Shown: positions 1 to 8,758, counted from the stretch's first letter. The stretch: DNA of 64,000 nucleotides from an uncultured Microbacterium sp. (GCA_913774665.1 CAJYHN010000013.1:124001-188000); one strand, 5' to 3'. Notes: generated by a model not told the origin, from the sequence alone. Made by a program: numbers and translations.

Positions 1-567
1 ACCAACCGCGATCTGGCCCTGCTGCTTCGCACGCGACTCGGACGCGCCGCTCCCGGCCCGGTCGAGGATTTCAAAGAGCACGGGGCGGACTTCGTCGTCG
101 CCGACACGCTCACCGAACTCGTGCGCGGAATGAACGCCCTCACCGGCGACGACCTCATCGACGAGGAGTCGCTGCGAGAGCAGATCGTGGCGCGCGACCG
201 CGAGGTCGTGAACCCGTACTCGAAAGACGCGCAGACCATCGGCATCCAGAACAGCCGCCGCTTCCGCGGAGACCGCCTGTTCCGCACGGTCCCCGCCCAT
301 GCGATCCTCGATCCCCGCCACGGCCCGCTCATCGCCGTCCGGCTCTGGATCGTCACGCGCAAGACCCTCGGCGGAATCCAGACCGACCTCGACGGCCGTG
401 CCCTGAACGCAGACGGGATGCCGATCCCCGGCCTCTACGCGGCGGGCGAGGCCGCGGGGTTCGGCGGGGGCGGAGCCCACGGGTACAACGCCCTCGAGGG
501 GACCTTCCTCGGCGGGTGCCTGTTCACCGGGCGGACGGTGGGGAGGGCGCTGGCGGGGGCGGTGTGA
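1..567 (+). CDS. FAD-binding dehydrogenase, C-terminal part (5' truncated)
   Basis: The reading frame is open from base 1, so the gene begins outside the window; 188 codons are visible. The C-terminal section has the flavin-binding cap typical of the fumarate reductase / 3-ketosteroid dehydrogenase-like family: a TLGGIQTD stretch, then PGLYAAGEAAGFGGGGAHG and a LEGTFLGGCLFTGR helix that closes over the FAD. The family oxidises or reduces a carbon-carbon bond next to a carbonyl; the substrate cannot be read from this fragment. A strong stem-loop follows 20 bases after the stop and is shared with the convergent desaturase gene. Family call is secure, specific function is not. Confidence 0.85.
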   Translation, partial: TNRDLALLLRTRLGRAAPGPVEDFKEHGADFVVADTLTELVRGMNALTGDDLIDEESLREQIVARDREVVNPYSKDAQTIGIQNSRRFRGDRLFRTVPAHAILDPRHGPLIAVRLWIVTRKTLGGIQTDLDGRALNADGMPIPGLYAAGEAAGFGGGGAHGYNALEGTFLGGCLFTGRTVGRALAGAV

Positions 568-586
568 GCGGGACCACGTGATACCG

Positions 587-621
587 GCAGAGGGGCCCCG
601 CGCGATGCGGAGCCCCTCTGC
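587..621. terminator. Bidirectional stem-loop terminator between convergent genes
   Basis: GCAGAGGGGC at 587-596 pairs perfectly with GCCCCTCTGC at 612-621 around a 15-base loop. It lies between the stop of the FAD dehydrogenase (+) and the stop of the desaturase (-). There is no clear T run, as is common in high-GC actinobacteria. Confidence 0.6.
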
Positions 622-629
622 GGTGAGCG

Positions 630-1736
630 TCAGGCGCGTGCGGCCGCCGAGGTCATCGGGCACTCGAACGGGTCGCGGGCGGCGAGCCCCACCCGGTTCA
701 GGTAGCGGATCACGATGCCGTACGACTCGAACAACGTGGTCTCGACGTAGGGGACGTTCAGCGTCTGGCTGTGCTCCTTGACGATCGCACGCGCCTTGCT
801 GAGGTGCGGGCGCGGCATGTTCGGGAACAGGTGGTGCTCGATCTGGTAGTTCAGGCCACCCATGAGCCAGGTGGCCCACCAGCCACCGGCGATGTTGCGC
901 GAGGTGCGCACCTGCTTGCTGAAGAAGTCGAGCTTCGCGTCGGGGGCGATCACGGCCATGCCCTTGTGGTTCGGGGCGAACGAGGCGCCCATGTAGACAC
1001 CGAACACGGCGAGCTGCACGCCGACGAAGGCGAAGGCCATGCCGAGGGGCAGGAACACGAAAACCGGAGCGACGAACACGGCGAAGCGCAGGGCGATGAG
1101 GCCGAGCTCCGTCCAACGACCCTTGACCGGCTCCTTCGAGAAGAGGTGGCGCAGACCGATGACGTGCAGGTTCGCACCCTCGAGGGTCAGCAGGGGGAAG
1201 AACGCCCAGCCCTGGCGCTGGGTGATCCAGCGCTGGATGCCACGGGCCTTGGCCGCGTCGACGTCGAGGAACGAGATCGTGTCGATCTCGATGTCGGGGT
1301 CCTTGCCGACGCGGTTCGGGTTGGCGTGGTGGCGCGTGTGCTTGGAGGTCCACCACGACAGGCTCATGCCGACGACACCGGCCGCGAGCCACAGCGCGAG
1401 GCGGTCGTTGGCCTTGCCCGAGGCGAAGATCTGCTTGTGCGCGGCCTCGTGGGCGAGGAACGCCACCTGGGTGAACAGGATGCCGAGAGCCGCGGCGATG
1501 AGCAGCTGGAACCAGCTGTCGCCGAGCAGGACGAAGCCGGTGATCGCACCGCCGAAGCCGAGCGCGAGGACGACACCGACCATCGCGTAGAACCGACGGG
1601 CGCGAACGAGCAGGCCCGTTTCGCGGACGACCTGCGACAACTCGGTGTAGGCCTTGGCCATGGGCGGGAACTCCGTCGTTCCCTTATAGGTCTGGCGGAT
1701 CGGTCCCATCCGGGACTCGATGACGGGTGCAGCCAT
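630..1736 (-). CDS. Membrane fatty acid (acyl-CoA/acyl-lipid) desaturase
   Basis: 368-residue integral membrane di-iron desaturase that introduces a double bond into a fatty acyl chain. The three histidine boxes are present in order: HEAAH (96-100), HTRHH (133-137) and QIEHH (298-302). The glutamine-led third box is typical of the front-end/DesA3-like branch. Hydrophobic segments at about 50-90 and 210-250 flank the boxes. The chosen start follows a GAGGAG ribosome site; a second start at residue 26 would still keep all boxes. It is a single gene, convergent with the FAD dehydrogenase. Such enzymes adjust membrane fluidity in actinobacteria; the regiospecificity cannot be told from sequence alone. 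Confidence 0.9.
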   Translation of the reverse strand: MAAPVIESRMGPIRQTYKGTTEFPPMAKAYTELSQVVRETGLLVRARRFYAMVGVVLALGFGGAITGFVLLGDSWFQLLIAAALGILFTQVAFLAHEAAHKQIFASGKANDRLALWLAAGVVGMSLSWWTSKHTRHHANPNRVGKDPDIEIDTISFLDVDAAKARGIQRWITQRQGWAFFPLLTLEGANLHVIGLRHLFSKEPVKGRWTELGLIALRFAVFVAPVFVFLPLGMAFAFVGVQLAVFGVYMGASFAPNHKGMAVIAPDAKLDFFSKQVRTSRNIAGGWWATWLMGGLNYQIEHHLFPNMPRPHLSKARAIVKEHSQTLNVPYVETTLFESYGIVIRYLNRVGLAARDPFECPMTSAAARA

Positions 1737-1931
1737 TGCGTGCTCCTCGGGTGGGGGTGACCGTATGGCCTGAAGCCGAAGGCGGATGCCGAGGACTTGG
1801 TCGCGACGCTACGCGGAGCGTATGCACGAGGACGCATACCTCGCGGTGCTGATCGCCGTGATCACGCGGGTTGCGGCTGAGAGCGCGGGTGATTGCCCAG
1901 GCGATTGCCAGGCTGGGGGCGCGCGGATCGG

Positions 1932-2246
1932 TCAGCCGAGCAGCGCGTGGACCCGCTGACGGAGGGCCGCCGTCGCCTCTTCGCGCGACCGCCCGGCGCC
2001 GTCGTCCTTGAGCAGGTCGACGGCGACCTCCACCAGAATCGCGGTGCTGAGGAAGAGGTCCGCCGTCACGACGCCCGGCCCGTCGCCGCACGGCTGTCGC
2101 GAAGCGCGAAGGGCGACCGCGGGCGTGCCGAAACGCTCGCGCACGGCGGCGCGCTCCTCAGGCGTCGCGTCCCAGAAGGGCCGCCCTGTAGCCGCGGCCC
2201 GGTCGATCACGTTGATCAGGAACTCGCGAGCGTCTGTCTGTGTCAC
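1932..2246 (-). CDS. Conserved hypothetical protein, 104 residues
   Basis: Small soluble protein starting at GTG. I do not recognise the family. The sequence is mostly helical, with an acidic PFWDATPEERAAVRERFG segment, a middle hydrophobic helix (DLFLSTAILVEVAVDLL) and a basic amphipathic end (EEATAALRQRVHALLG). No signal peptide, membrane segment or catalytic motif is visible. It stands alone between the desaturase and tRNA-Pro, both on the same strand. Codon use (G/C in third positions) is native and the complementary frames carry no recognisable protein, so it is probably a real gene. Confidence 0.55.
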   Translation of the reverse strand: MTQTDAREFLINVIDRAAATGRPFWDATPEERAAVRERFGTPAVALRASRQPCGDGPGVVTADLFLSTAILVEVAVDLLKDDGAGRSREEATAALRQRVHALLG

Positions 2247-2368
2247 ACCGGTTGTTCGTGGCGCTGGGGCGGGTGGATGGTCGCGGGACTACTGGTTTCG
2301 TGCCGATCTGTACGCCGGTAGGGGTCCCCGCCCGCGTTCTCGGCCCACACGTCGCGCGGGAACGACGA

Positions 2369-2398
2369 AGGGCCGGAATCCCGCAGGATTCCGGCCCT
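2369..2398 (-). terminator. Terminator after tRNA-Pro
   Basis: A perfect 13-bp stem (AGGGCCGGAATCC at 2369-2381 against 2386-2398) closes a four-base loop. It sits six bases beyond the 3' end of the tRNA on the minus strand, the expected place for its terminator. Confidence 0.7.
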
Positions 2399-2403
2399 CT
2401 CTG

Positions 2404-2477
<74 letters not shown>

Positions 2478-2588
2478 TCACCCGCGAGCGGGCAACTCCC
2501 CTATATTAGCCCCTCGCCGACGCCCCCGCGAACCAACGCCCACCCCGGGCGTGTGCGCGCGCCCTTGTTCGATGTCGGGACCCCTCGC

Positions 2589-2594
2589 TACGGT
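2589..2594 (+). promoter_or_regulatory. Candidate leaderless -10 element for the GNAT gene at 2602
   Basis: TACGGT ends seven bases before the ATG and there is no Shine-Dalgarno sequence between, fitting a leaderless transcript. Confidence 0.4.
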
Positions 2595-2601
2595 CTCGGG
2601 C

Positions 2602-3180
2602 ATGACGATCGAGATCCTTCCCGCCACCGGCGATCGCTTCGACGACGCCGAGACGGCGCTCGACAGCGGCGACGGTCCCGGATGCCAATGCCAATGGTGG
2701 CTGCTCACGAACGCCGAGTTCCAGAAGACCTCGCGCGAAGACCTCGCCACGCGCTTCCACGCCGAGATGCACGGCGATCGCGCTCCCGGACTCATCGCCT
2801 ACGTGGACGGCGAACCAGCGGGCTGGGTGCGCGTCGGTCCCCGCATCGATCAGGCGCGTCTCCTGCGCACCCGCGACGTCAGGACCGCGACGGACGAGCC
2901 CCTGGACGCCGACGACGTCTGGTCCATCTCGTGTTTCGTCGTCCGCACCGCCCACCGTGGTCAGGGCCTGATGAAAAGACTCCTGGATGCCGCGGTCTCC
3001 ACCGCCCGCGACGCCGGAGCCCGCGTCGTCGAGGCGTATCCCCTCGACCCCACCGTCACGAAGCGCTCCGCCAACCAGCTGTACCGCGGCACCGTGTCGA
3101 TGTTCGAGAAGGCGGGCTTCGACGTCGTCGATCGCCCCAAGCCCGACCGCGCGCTCGTCTCGCTGACGCTGCACGACTGA
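2602..3180 (+). CDS. GNAT family N-acetyltransferase
   Basis: 192-residue acetyl-CoA dependent acyltransferase. The ATG at 2602 was chosen because an open frame further upstream would run through tRNA-Pro, and because a -10-like hexamer lies seven bases before it. The acetyl-CoA motif A is visible around residues 118-130 (ISCFVVRTAHRGQGLMKRLL, with the HRGQG pyrophosphate loop). An N-terminal CQCQWWLL segment with paired cysteine and tryptophan is characteristic of one actinobacterial GNAT subgroup. A late SMFEKAGFDVV segment is the usual beta-bulge region. The acceptor substrate is unknown. Confidence 0.85.
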   Translation: MTIEILPATGDRFDDAETALDSGDGPGCQCQWWLLTNAEFQKTSREDLATRFHAEMHGDRAPGLIAYVDGEPAGWVRVGPRIDQARLLRTRDVRTATDEPLDADDVWSISCFVVRTAHRGQGLMKRLLDAAVSTARDAGARVVEAYPLDPTVTKRSANQLYRGTVSMFEKAGFDVVDRPKPDRALVSLTLHD

Positions 3181-3222
3181 CGGCTCGACCTACGATGGAG
3201 GTTCGCCCACCGAGGACCTGAC

Positions 3223-3606
3223 ATGACCGATACCCCCACCACCGCGCGCGTCGACGCGTGGCTCTGGGCTGTTCGCGTCTACAAGACCCGGTCCGCCGCG
3301 ACCACCGCGTGCCGCGCCGGTCATGTGCGCGTCAACGGAGAACGCGCCAAGGCGGCTCAACCCGTGCGCCCGGGCGACGAGTTGCGGGTGCGCATCCAGG
3401 GGTTCGACCGCATCCTCGTCGTCAAGAAGACGATCGCGAAACGGGTCGGTGCGGCCCTCGTCGCAGACTCCGTGGACGACCGCACTCCCCCGCCGCCGTC
3501 GAAGGAGAGCATGCCGTTCGTGCCCGTCCGCGACCGCGGCGCCGGCCGCCCCACCAAGCGCGACCGCCGCGAGATCGAGAAGCTCCGCGGACGCGAACTC
3601 GACTGA
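3223..3606 (+). CDS. hslR: S4-domain RNA-binding protein, HslR/Hsp15-like
   Basis: 127-residue basic protein with one N-terminal S4 fold (about residues 8-70: ARVDAWLWAVRVYKTRSAAT, then CRAGHVRVNGERAK and VRPGDELRVR) and a charged tail (RPTKRDRREIEKLRGRELD). This matches the Hsp15 family, which in E. coli binds stalled 50S-peptidyl-tRNA complexes. It follows the GNAT gene by 42 bases and has its own TACGAT -10-like element (3191-3196) and a GAGGACC ribosome site. The domain call is firm; the ribosome-rescue role is carried over from the family. Confidence 0.85.
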   Translation: MTDTPTTARVDAWLWAVRVYKTRSAATTACRAGHVRVNGERAKAAQPVRPGDELRVRIQGFDRILVVKKTIAKRVGAALVADSVDDRTPPPPSKESMPFVPVRDRGAGRPTKRDRREIEKLRGRELD

Positions 3607-3715
3607 CGTTGCGTCACACCCCCGCGATACGCGCGCATTGTCAGCGGCATCCCTCCCCCGCGATGAACTCCGCGCGAATCTCAGACGTTGCGCGGCCACC
3701 GACCCGGCGCGTCCC

Positions 3716-3794
3716 GCGTAACCTCAGCGATCCGCACAACCTCAGCAGGATTCCCCGCTCGTCGACTGAGCATGTGCGAATCACTGACCCGGCG
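3716..3794 (+). repeat. Dispersed 79-bp palindromic repeat, copy A
   Basis: This intergenic element has the same length as copy B at 13260-13338. The left 31 bases match at about 29 positions and the right 22 at about 19, while the 26-base centre differs. The arms form an imperfect inverted repeat (left GCGATCCGCAC...CTCAGC, right GACTGAGC...GTGCGAATC). It lies between the convergent ends of hslR and the Nudix-NYN gene, where it could act as a terminator or be a REP/MITE-like element. Confidence 0.65.
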
Positions 3795-3847
3795 AAACTG
3801 CCGACCCCTCGTCGCACGCACGGCCGCCGGGAGCGGCTGCAGCAAGA

Positions 3848-4750
3848 TCAGTCGAGCTGATCCAGCAACCAGCGCGCCCCATGAACGACCGCGCCGAGCG
3901 CCTCCACGCGCGTCGCGAGCTCGCGATCGCTCGTCACGACGACCACCGGCCGATGCAGAGCCACGAGTTCGCGCGTGACCGCGACGATCTCGTCGTCGCC
4001 CTCCCCCGGCGCGTGCCGGACCTCGATGGCGGGTGCGGCGGGCTGGGCGGACCGCGCCTGCCCCTCCAACACCGCCGTCACCGACGGGAACCAGCGCGTT
4101 GCCGAAAGGCCCAGGGCCTCGGCATCGATCCCCCGCTCGGCGAGCCGCGACACCTTGCTCACAAGGCGGGTCGCGGCGCCGGCGCGGTCCTTCCACCAGC
4201 CGTCGGGCACCGCACCCATCACGTTCGCGACGTCGACGACGATCGCGGGTCGCGAGGCGAGGGCCGCGCGCAGCGCCGGCCATGAGTCGGCGAAGCCCGG
4301 GTGCAGTGGCAGATCGTCGACCCGATCGACGGGAACCCACTCGAGCGCGACGCTCTCGGGATCGCTGATGACCGGCTCGAAGGGAACCGTCACATCGGCG
4401 ACGAGCGTGGAATACGACCAGATGCCGAGGTCGAGCACGCTCTCGAAGCGCGGGCGCACGGCATCCGTCGGTACTCCCGCCTCTTCACCCGACTCGCGCA
4501 GCGCGCCGTCGCGGGCGGACTCCCCCTCGTGCAGGGCACCGCCGGGCAGCGCCCAGGTGTCGCCGAAGTGACTCCACGACACGCGGTGCTGCAGGAGCAC
4601 GCCGCGAACGGGGTCGAGGGCCAGAAGACCCGCGGCGCCGAAGCGTCCCCAGTACTTCTCGCCGGTGGGCGCGACGACCCAGGCGTCGCCGGGGTCACGG
4701 GGCCCGTGCGGACGCCGCGGCTCGCCGGGGGCAGGGGGCTCGATCGTCAT
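3848..4750 (-). CDS. Nudix hydrolase fused to a C-terminal NYN/PIN-like domain
   Basis: 300 residues in two parts. Residues 25-160 are a Nudix domain with a complete box: G71, E77, R85-E86, E89-E90, G92, so it should hydrolyse a nucleoside diphosphate-linked substrate with Mg2+. Residues 168-300 look like a NYN/PIN nuclease fold: an opening strand AIVVDVANVMG with acidic D173 and N176, a central acidic EGDDEIV, a VVVTSDRELATRV strand with D, and a closing GARWLLDQLD. The second part is a judgement from motif pattern. The gene is alone and convergent with hslR. The Nudix call is firm; the nuclease activity of the C-terminal domain is inference. Confidence 0.8.
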   Translation of the reverse strand: MTIEPPAPGEPRRPHGPRDPGDAWVVAPTGEKYWGRFGAAGLLALDPVRGVLLQHRVSWSHFGDTWALPGGALHEGESARDGALRESGEEAGVPTDAVRPRFESVLDLGIWSYSTLVADVTVPFEPVISDPESVALEWVPVDRVDDLPLHPGFADSWPALRAALASRPAIVVDVANVMGAVPDGWWKDRAGAATRLVSKVSRLAERGIDAEALGLSATRWFPSVTAVLEGQARSAQPAAPAIEVRHAPGEGDDEIVAVTRELVALHRPVVVVTSDRELATRVEALGAVVHGARWLLDQLD

Positions 4751-4830
4751 CGTCTCCAGCCTGGCACACCCGCCGCGACGCAGGCCCGCCGTGCGTCACA
4801 TCCCGCCGCGAAACGCGGAACACTGGGGGG

Positions 4831-5244
4831 ATGCAGTACGACCTCGACGACGATCCCGAACGCATCGACCGCGATGCCGTGTGGCAGTGGCTGAGCACCG
4901 AGGCGTATTGGGGGCGCTGGCGCACCCGTGCCGACGTCGAGGCCCAGCTCGACAGCGCCTGGCGCGTCGTCGCCGCGTACCACCGCGAGACGGGTGAACT
5001 GGTGGGCTTCGCACGGGCGATCTCCGACGGCGTCGGCTTCGCCTACCTGGCCGACGTGTTCGTCGTCGAGGAACACCGCGGTCACGGCCTCGGTAAGGGT
5101 CTGGTCTCGCTGATGATCGATGAAGGCCCGGGTCCACACTTCCGGTGGACGCTCTTCACGAGCGACGCGCACGGTCTGTACCGGCAATTCGGCTTCACTG
5201 AGCCCGACCGCACGGCCCTGGTACGCCCGGCTGCTCCGGCCTGA
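4831..5244 (+). CDS. GNAT family N-acetyltransferase
   Basis: 137-residue single-domain acetyltransferase. Acetyl-CoA motif A is at about 71-88 (LADVFVVEEHRGHGLGKGL) and the C-terminal motif B is RQFGFTEPDRTAL. The N-terminal IDRDAVWQWLSTEAYWGR segment is typical of a small GNAT subgroup often annotated as histone-acetyltransferase HPA2-like; the real substrate is unknown. The start ATG follows AACACTGGGGGG, which resembles the TACACT-6-GTG arrangement of the rRNA methyltransferase gene at 34209. It is divergent from the Nudix-NYN gene, sharing an 80-base promoter region. Confidence 0.85.
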   Translation: MQYDLDDDPERIDRDAVWQWLSTEAYWGRWRTRADVEAQLDSAWRVVAAYHRETGELVGFARAISDGVGFAYLADVFVVEEHRGHGLGKGLVSLMIDEGPGPHFRWTLFTSDAHGLYRQFGFTEPDRTALVRPAAPA

Positions 5245-5291
5245 TCACGGCGGCCCGGCCACGTCATTCATCCCGCCCCCTCCGTTCGCGA

Positions 5292-5328
5292 CGAATGCCC
5301 CGACTCCACGCGGGAGCCGGGGCATTCG
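5292..5328. terminator. Bidirectional stem-loop terminator
   Basis: CGAATGCCCCG (5292-5302) pairs with CGGGGCATTCG (5318-5328), extended by an inner CTC/GAG pairing. It sits between the converging ends of the GNAT gene (+) and the first DUF805 gene (-). Confidence 0.65.
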
Positions 5329-5338
5329 AAGAAAGGTC

Positions 5339-5785
5339 TCAGGCGTCGAACCGCGCGCCCCGCGGGTCGGCGGGCAGCAGTTCGAAGACGAGCAGGATCA
5401 GGCCACCCACGAGCGGAACGAAGGCGATGAACATCCAGAACCCACTGCGATTGCTGTCGTGCAGACGTCGCGCGAGCAGAGCGAGGTGCGGCACGATCGT
5501 CGCGAGGCCCCAGAGGGACAGCACGATCAGGAACACCATGCCGAGGCCGCTCGGCGGCACCGGGTTGCCCGCGGCATCGACGCCTCCGCCTCCACCCGTG
5601 ATCAGCGCAAGCATGCTGAGCACGAACGAGATCACGGCGTTCGCGAGGATCCACCACCAGAATTCGCTGCGGCTCGCGCGACCGCTGAAGGTGGCGTACT
5701 TCTTGAAGAATCGTTGGACGGCGGCGCCCAGCGGAGCGCCGTAGTACGGCTGAGAAAGCGGAACGGCGGTTCGAGCAGTAGTCAT
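5339..5785 (-). CDS. DUF805 family inner-membrane protein
   Basis: 148-residue polytopic membrane protein of the DUF805 family, function unknown. Family marks are the KKYATFSGRASRSEFWWW entry segment (about 29-46), a helix at about 47-62, a second at about 82-103, the LARRLHDSNRSGFW loop (about 104-117), and a final helix GGLILLVFELLPADPRGARFDA. The start ATG at 5785 is preceded by GGGG at a suitable distance and matches the leader of its paralogue. It lies just downstream of a second, frameshifted DUF805 copy, so the pair probably arose by tandem duplication. Confidence 0.85.
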   Translation of the reverse strand: MTTARTAVPLSQPYYGAPLGAAVQRFFKKYATFSGRASRSEFWWWILANAVISFVLSMLALITGGGGGVDAAGNPVPPSGLGMVFLIVLSLWGLATIVPHLALLARRLHDSNRSGFWMFIAFVPLVGGLILLVFELLPADPRGARFDA

Positions 5786-5831
5786 GTGTGTCCCCCTGAC
5801 ACGATGGCGAGTGCGAAGCACGCCGATGACG

Positions 5832-6285
5832 TCATCGACGCGAATGAACCCTATCGAAGCGCGCTCCCTCGGGACGAGACTGTTGCACCGTGAAGACGAG
5901 CAGGACGATGGGGCCCACGAGCGGAATGAGCCCGACCAGGAGCCACCATCCGCTGCGATCCGTATCGTGTAGACGTCGCACCAGCACCGCCAGGGTCGGG
6001 AGGATCGTCGCGATCGCCCACACCAGCCAGATCGTGCCGAGGATGATCCCCACCGGGCCGGTGACCGTCATCGACCCGTCCGGTTCGACCCGGATCCCGT
6101 CGGTCAGCGTCGGCAGCGCGTTCAGGACCGTGCCGATCACCGCGGCGACCAGCACCCACCACCAGTACTCGCTGCGGCTCGCGCGGCCGTGGAACGTCGC
6201 GTACATCGCGAAGACGCGGCGGACCGCCGCCGCTCAGGGGCGCGCGGTCGTACGGCTGGTCGAGCGGCGGGGCGGCGGTGGTCAT
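5832..6285 (-). pseudogene. DUF805 family membrane protein, apparent frameshift near the N-terminus
   Basis: A paralogue of the neighbour. ATG at 6285 has a good GGAG ribosome site and encodes MTTAAPPLDQPYDRAPLS, matching the neighbour's start. Reading frame is then lost at 6225-6234: the minus strand has AGCGGCGGCGGTC, and removing one G would continue as AAVRRVFAMYATFHGRASRS, in line with the family. Downstream, 5832-6206 is an intact frame with RASRSEYWWW, VRRLHDTDRSGWW and the closing GARFD. Possibilities are a real indel in a GGC run, a sequencing error, or internal initiation at ATG 6206 giving 124 residues. The membrane body is complete, so the gene may be only recently damaged or not damaged at all. 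Confidence 0.6.
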
Positions 6286-6446
6286 GAAGTCTCCTGGCGT
6301 GAGCAGGGGCGGATGCCACGGCGGCGCCGTCGCGAGAGCGACTGTATCGACCACCGGGCCGGGCCGAGGCCCGGCTTGCGCCCGGCCCCTCCGCGACTCG
6401 TGGCCCGCCACTCGAGGCCCCGCCGGACAGACCCCGCCCACGCGAA

Positions 6447-6478
6447 AGCGCCCCGCCCCACGACGGGGACGGGGCGCT
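6447..6478 (-). terminator. Terminator of the parA-der operon
   Basis: AGCGCCCCG (6447-6455) pairs with CGGGGCGCT (6470-6478), continued by CCCC/GGGG with one bulge. It lies 12 bases past the stop of der on the minus strand. Confidence 0.65.
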
Positions 6479-6489
6479 CGCGACGCGTC

Positions 6490-8013
6490 TCAGCGCTGGC
6501 GCTTCTCGCGGATGCGCATGTTGAGCACGATCGGGGTGCCCTCGAAGCCGTAGATCTCGCGCAGGCGCCGCTGGATGAACCGGCGGTAGCCCGGGTCGAG
6601 GAACCCGGTCGTGAACAGCACGAAGGTCGGCGGGCGCGTGGCCGCCTGCGTGCCGAACAGGATGCGCGGCTGCTTGCCCCCGCGCAGCGGGTGGGGGTGC
6701 TCGGCGACGAGCTCCGAGAGGAAGGCGTTGAACTTTCCGGTCGGAATGCGGGTGTCCCACGACTCGAGCGCCTGCTCGAGCGCGGGCACGAGCTTGTCGA
6801 GGTGACGGCCGGTGCGCGCCGAGATGTTCACACGCGGAGCCCACGCCACGTGCGCGAGGTCCTGCTCGATCTCGCGCTCGAGGTAACGGCGACGGTCCTG
6901 GTTCTCCATGTCGTCGTCGTTGAGGCGATCCCACTTGTTGAACGCCAGCACGAGAGCGCGCCCCGACTCGAGCACGAGGTCGATGATGTTGAGGTCTTGC
7001 ACGCTGATCGGCTGCGAGACATCGATCACGACGACCGCGACCTCGGACTTCTCCAGAGCGGTCGAGGTGCGGAGAGAGGCGTAGAAGTCGGCGCCCTGCG
7101 AGAGGTGCACGCGGCGACGGATGCCGGCGGTGTCGACGAGCGTCCAGAGCTTGCCCCCGAGCTCGACGACCTCGTCCACGGGGTCGCGGGTGGTACCCGC
7201 GAGCTCGTTCACGACGACGCGCTCCTCGCCCGCCGCCTTGTTCAGCAGCGACGACTTGCCGACGTTCGGGCGACCGAGGATCGCGACGCGGCGCGGTCCG
7301 CCGATCTCGTACTTCGCGACCGCCGACACGTCGGGCAGCACCTTCATGAGCTCGTCGAGCAGGTCTGCCACGCCGCGGCCGTGGATGGCGGAAACCGGGT
7401 GCGGTTCACCCAGACCGAGGTTCCACAGGGCCGTGGCCTCGGGCTCCTGGCGGGCGTCGTCCACCTTGTTGGCGATGAGGAAGACGGGCTTCTTGCTCTT
7501 GCGCAGCAGCTTCACGACGTGCTCGTCGGTCGAGGTCGCCCCCACCGTGGCATCCACCACGAAGAGCACGACGTCGGCGAGGTCGATCGCGACCTCCGCC
7601 TGGGCGGCGACCGAGCGGTCGATGCCCTTCGCGTCGGGCTCCCAACCGCCGGTGTCGACCAGCGAGAAGCGTCGGTCGAGCCACTCGGCCTTGTAGGTCA
7701 CGCGGTCGCGGGTGACACCGGGGGTGTCCTCGACCACGGCCTCACGGCGACCGAGGATGCGGTTCACCAGAGCGGACTTGCCGACGTTCGGGCGACCGAC
7801 GATCGCGACCACCGGCAGCGCCGGCAGGAACTCGATCGCTCCCTCGCCCGAGGCGAGACCCGCGAGGAGGGCGGCGTCCTCCTCGTCGAGGTCGAAGTCC
7901 TCGAGGCCTGCGCGCAGCGCCTCGGCCCGCTGTTCGGCGAGCACCTCGTCGAGCTGCTCCATCTTCTCGGCGAGCTGGTCCGGCCCGCCTTCGTACTCGT
8001 CTTCAACGCCCAT
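6490..8013 (-). CDS. der: Ribosome biogenesis GTPase Der (EngA)
   Basis: 507-residue protein with two tandem GTPase domains followed by a KH-like domain, the architecture found only in Der. Both P loops read GRPNVGKS (73-80 and 247-254), with switch/G3 motifs DTGGW (120-124) and DTAG in the second domain, and NKVD/NKWD specificity motifs. The KH-like end spans roughly 420-507. Der assists maturation of the 50S subunit. About 65 acidic residues precede the first domain, an actinobacterial extension. The start overlaps the end of cmk by 11 bases, so the two are translationally coupled. Confidence 0.97.
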   Translation of the reverse strand: MGVEDEYEGGPDQLAEKMEQLDEVLAEQRAEALRAGLEDFDLDEEDAALLAGLASGEGAIEFLPALPVVAIVGRPNVGKSALVNRILGRREAVVEDTPGVTRDRVTYKAEWLDRRFSLVDTGGWEPDAKGIDRSVAAQAEVAIDLADVVLFVVDATVGATSTDEHVVKLLRKSKKPVFLIANKVDDARQEPEATALWNLGLGEPHPVSAIHGRGVADLLDELMKVLPDVSAVAKYEIGGPRRVAILGRPNVGKSSLLNKAAGEERVVVNELAGTTRDPVDEVVELGGKLWTLVDTAGIRRRVHLSQGADFYASLRTSTALEKSEVAVVVIDVSQPISVQDLNIIDLVLESGRALVLAFNKWDRLNDDDMENQDRRRYLEREIEQDLAHVAWAPRVNISARTGRHLDKLVPALEQALESWDTRIPTGKFNAFLSELVAEHPHPLRGGKQPRILFGTQAATRPPTFVLFTTGFLDPGYRRFIQRRLREIYGFEGTPIVLNMRIREKRQR

Positions 8014-8758
8014 CGCGGGCTCCCATCGTGGAGTCGACGACGCTCAGCACGGCATCGACGGTCTGTTCGAAATCAAGGTGGGTCGAATCGACGACCTCGA
8101 CGCCGGGGGCGGCGGTGAGGAAGTCGACGACCGTGGAATCAGCGGCGTCGCGCTGGTGGAGGGCTGCGGCGACCTTGGCGGCATCCTGATCCGTCATCTC
8201 CGCGCTGCGGCGCGCCGCACGCACCTCCGGGGCGGCGGTCAGCAGGATGCGCACGGGCGCGTCGGGGAACACCACCGTGGTGATGTCCCGCCCCTCGACG
8301 ACGACACCGGGAAGACCCGCGGATGCCACGAGCCGACGGAACAGCTGATTGACGGCCTGGCGCACGGGGGCGACGCGGGCGACCCCGCTGACGGCGTCGG
8401 TCACGCGGGGCTCGCGGATCGCGGTGGTCACGTCGACGCCGCCGACGCGCACCCAGCGGTCGGTGGTGTCGAGCGAGATCGCGTAGTCGAAGTCGCCGAA
8501 CACCTCGAGCACCGCGGTGGCGTCGGAGGTGTCGGCGCCGTGGGCGAGGGCGTGCCACGCCAGGGCGCGGTAGGCGGCACCCGTGTCGAGAAAGCCGTAC
8601 CCGAGACGGGCGGCCGAGGCCTTCGACACGCTCGATTTGCCACTGCCGGCGGGACCGTCGATCGCTACGATGACGGGCGCGGACGACCCCTCGGCGGGGG
8701 CCGCCAAGCCGGGCGCGGCGAGGCCGGGCCGGAACAGGGCGGGGGTGGGGTCAGTCAT
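8003..8758 (-). CDS. cmk: Cytidylate kinase
   Basis: 251-residue (d)CMP kinase, converting CMP or dCMP to the diphosphate with ATP. The P loop is GPAGSGKS at 35-42, after a 28-residue Pro/Ala-rich lead. The insert [17 protein letters not shown] and the [20 protein letters not shown] segment (with the GRD signature) are typical of bacterial Cmk. The start ATG at 8758 overlaps the tyrA stop by 8 bases, and the end overlaps der by 11. A cmk-der pair is common in actinobacteria. Confidence 0.96.
   Translation of the reverse strand: MTDPTPALFRPGLAAPGLAAPAEGSSAPVIVAIDGPAGSGKSSVSKASAARLGYGFLDTGAAYRALAWHALAHGADTSDATAVLEVFGDFDYAISLDTTDRWVRVGGVDVTTAIREPRVTDAVSGVARVAPVRQAVNQLFRRLVASAGLPGVVVEGRDITTVVFPDAPVRILLTAAPEVRAARRSAEMTDQDAAKVAAALHQRDAADSTVVDFLTAAPGVEVVDSTHLDFEQTVDAVLSVVDSTMGARDGR

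Noticed and set aside
771-1760. Long open frame on the plus strand opposite the desaturase (329 codons)
   Set aside because: It is the complement of a desaturase with all histidine boxes; its product is low-complexity, rich in Arg, Glu and His, with no recognisable domain. High GC gives many such shadows.
3607-3847. Possible small gene between hslR and the Nudix-NYN gene
   Set aside because: Frames here are short, and the region is largely accounted for by repeat copy A.
5890-8118. 742-codon plus-strand open frame opposite der and the DUF805 gene
   Set aside because: Crosses several real genes and a terminator, and has the composition expected of an antisense GC-rich frame. No ribosome site or domain.
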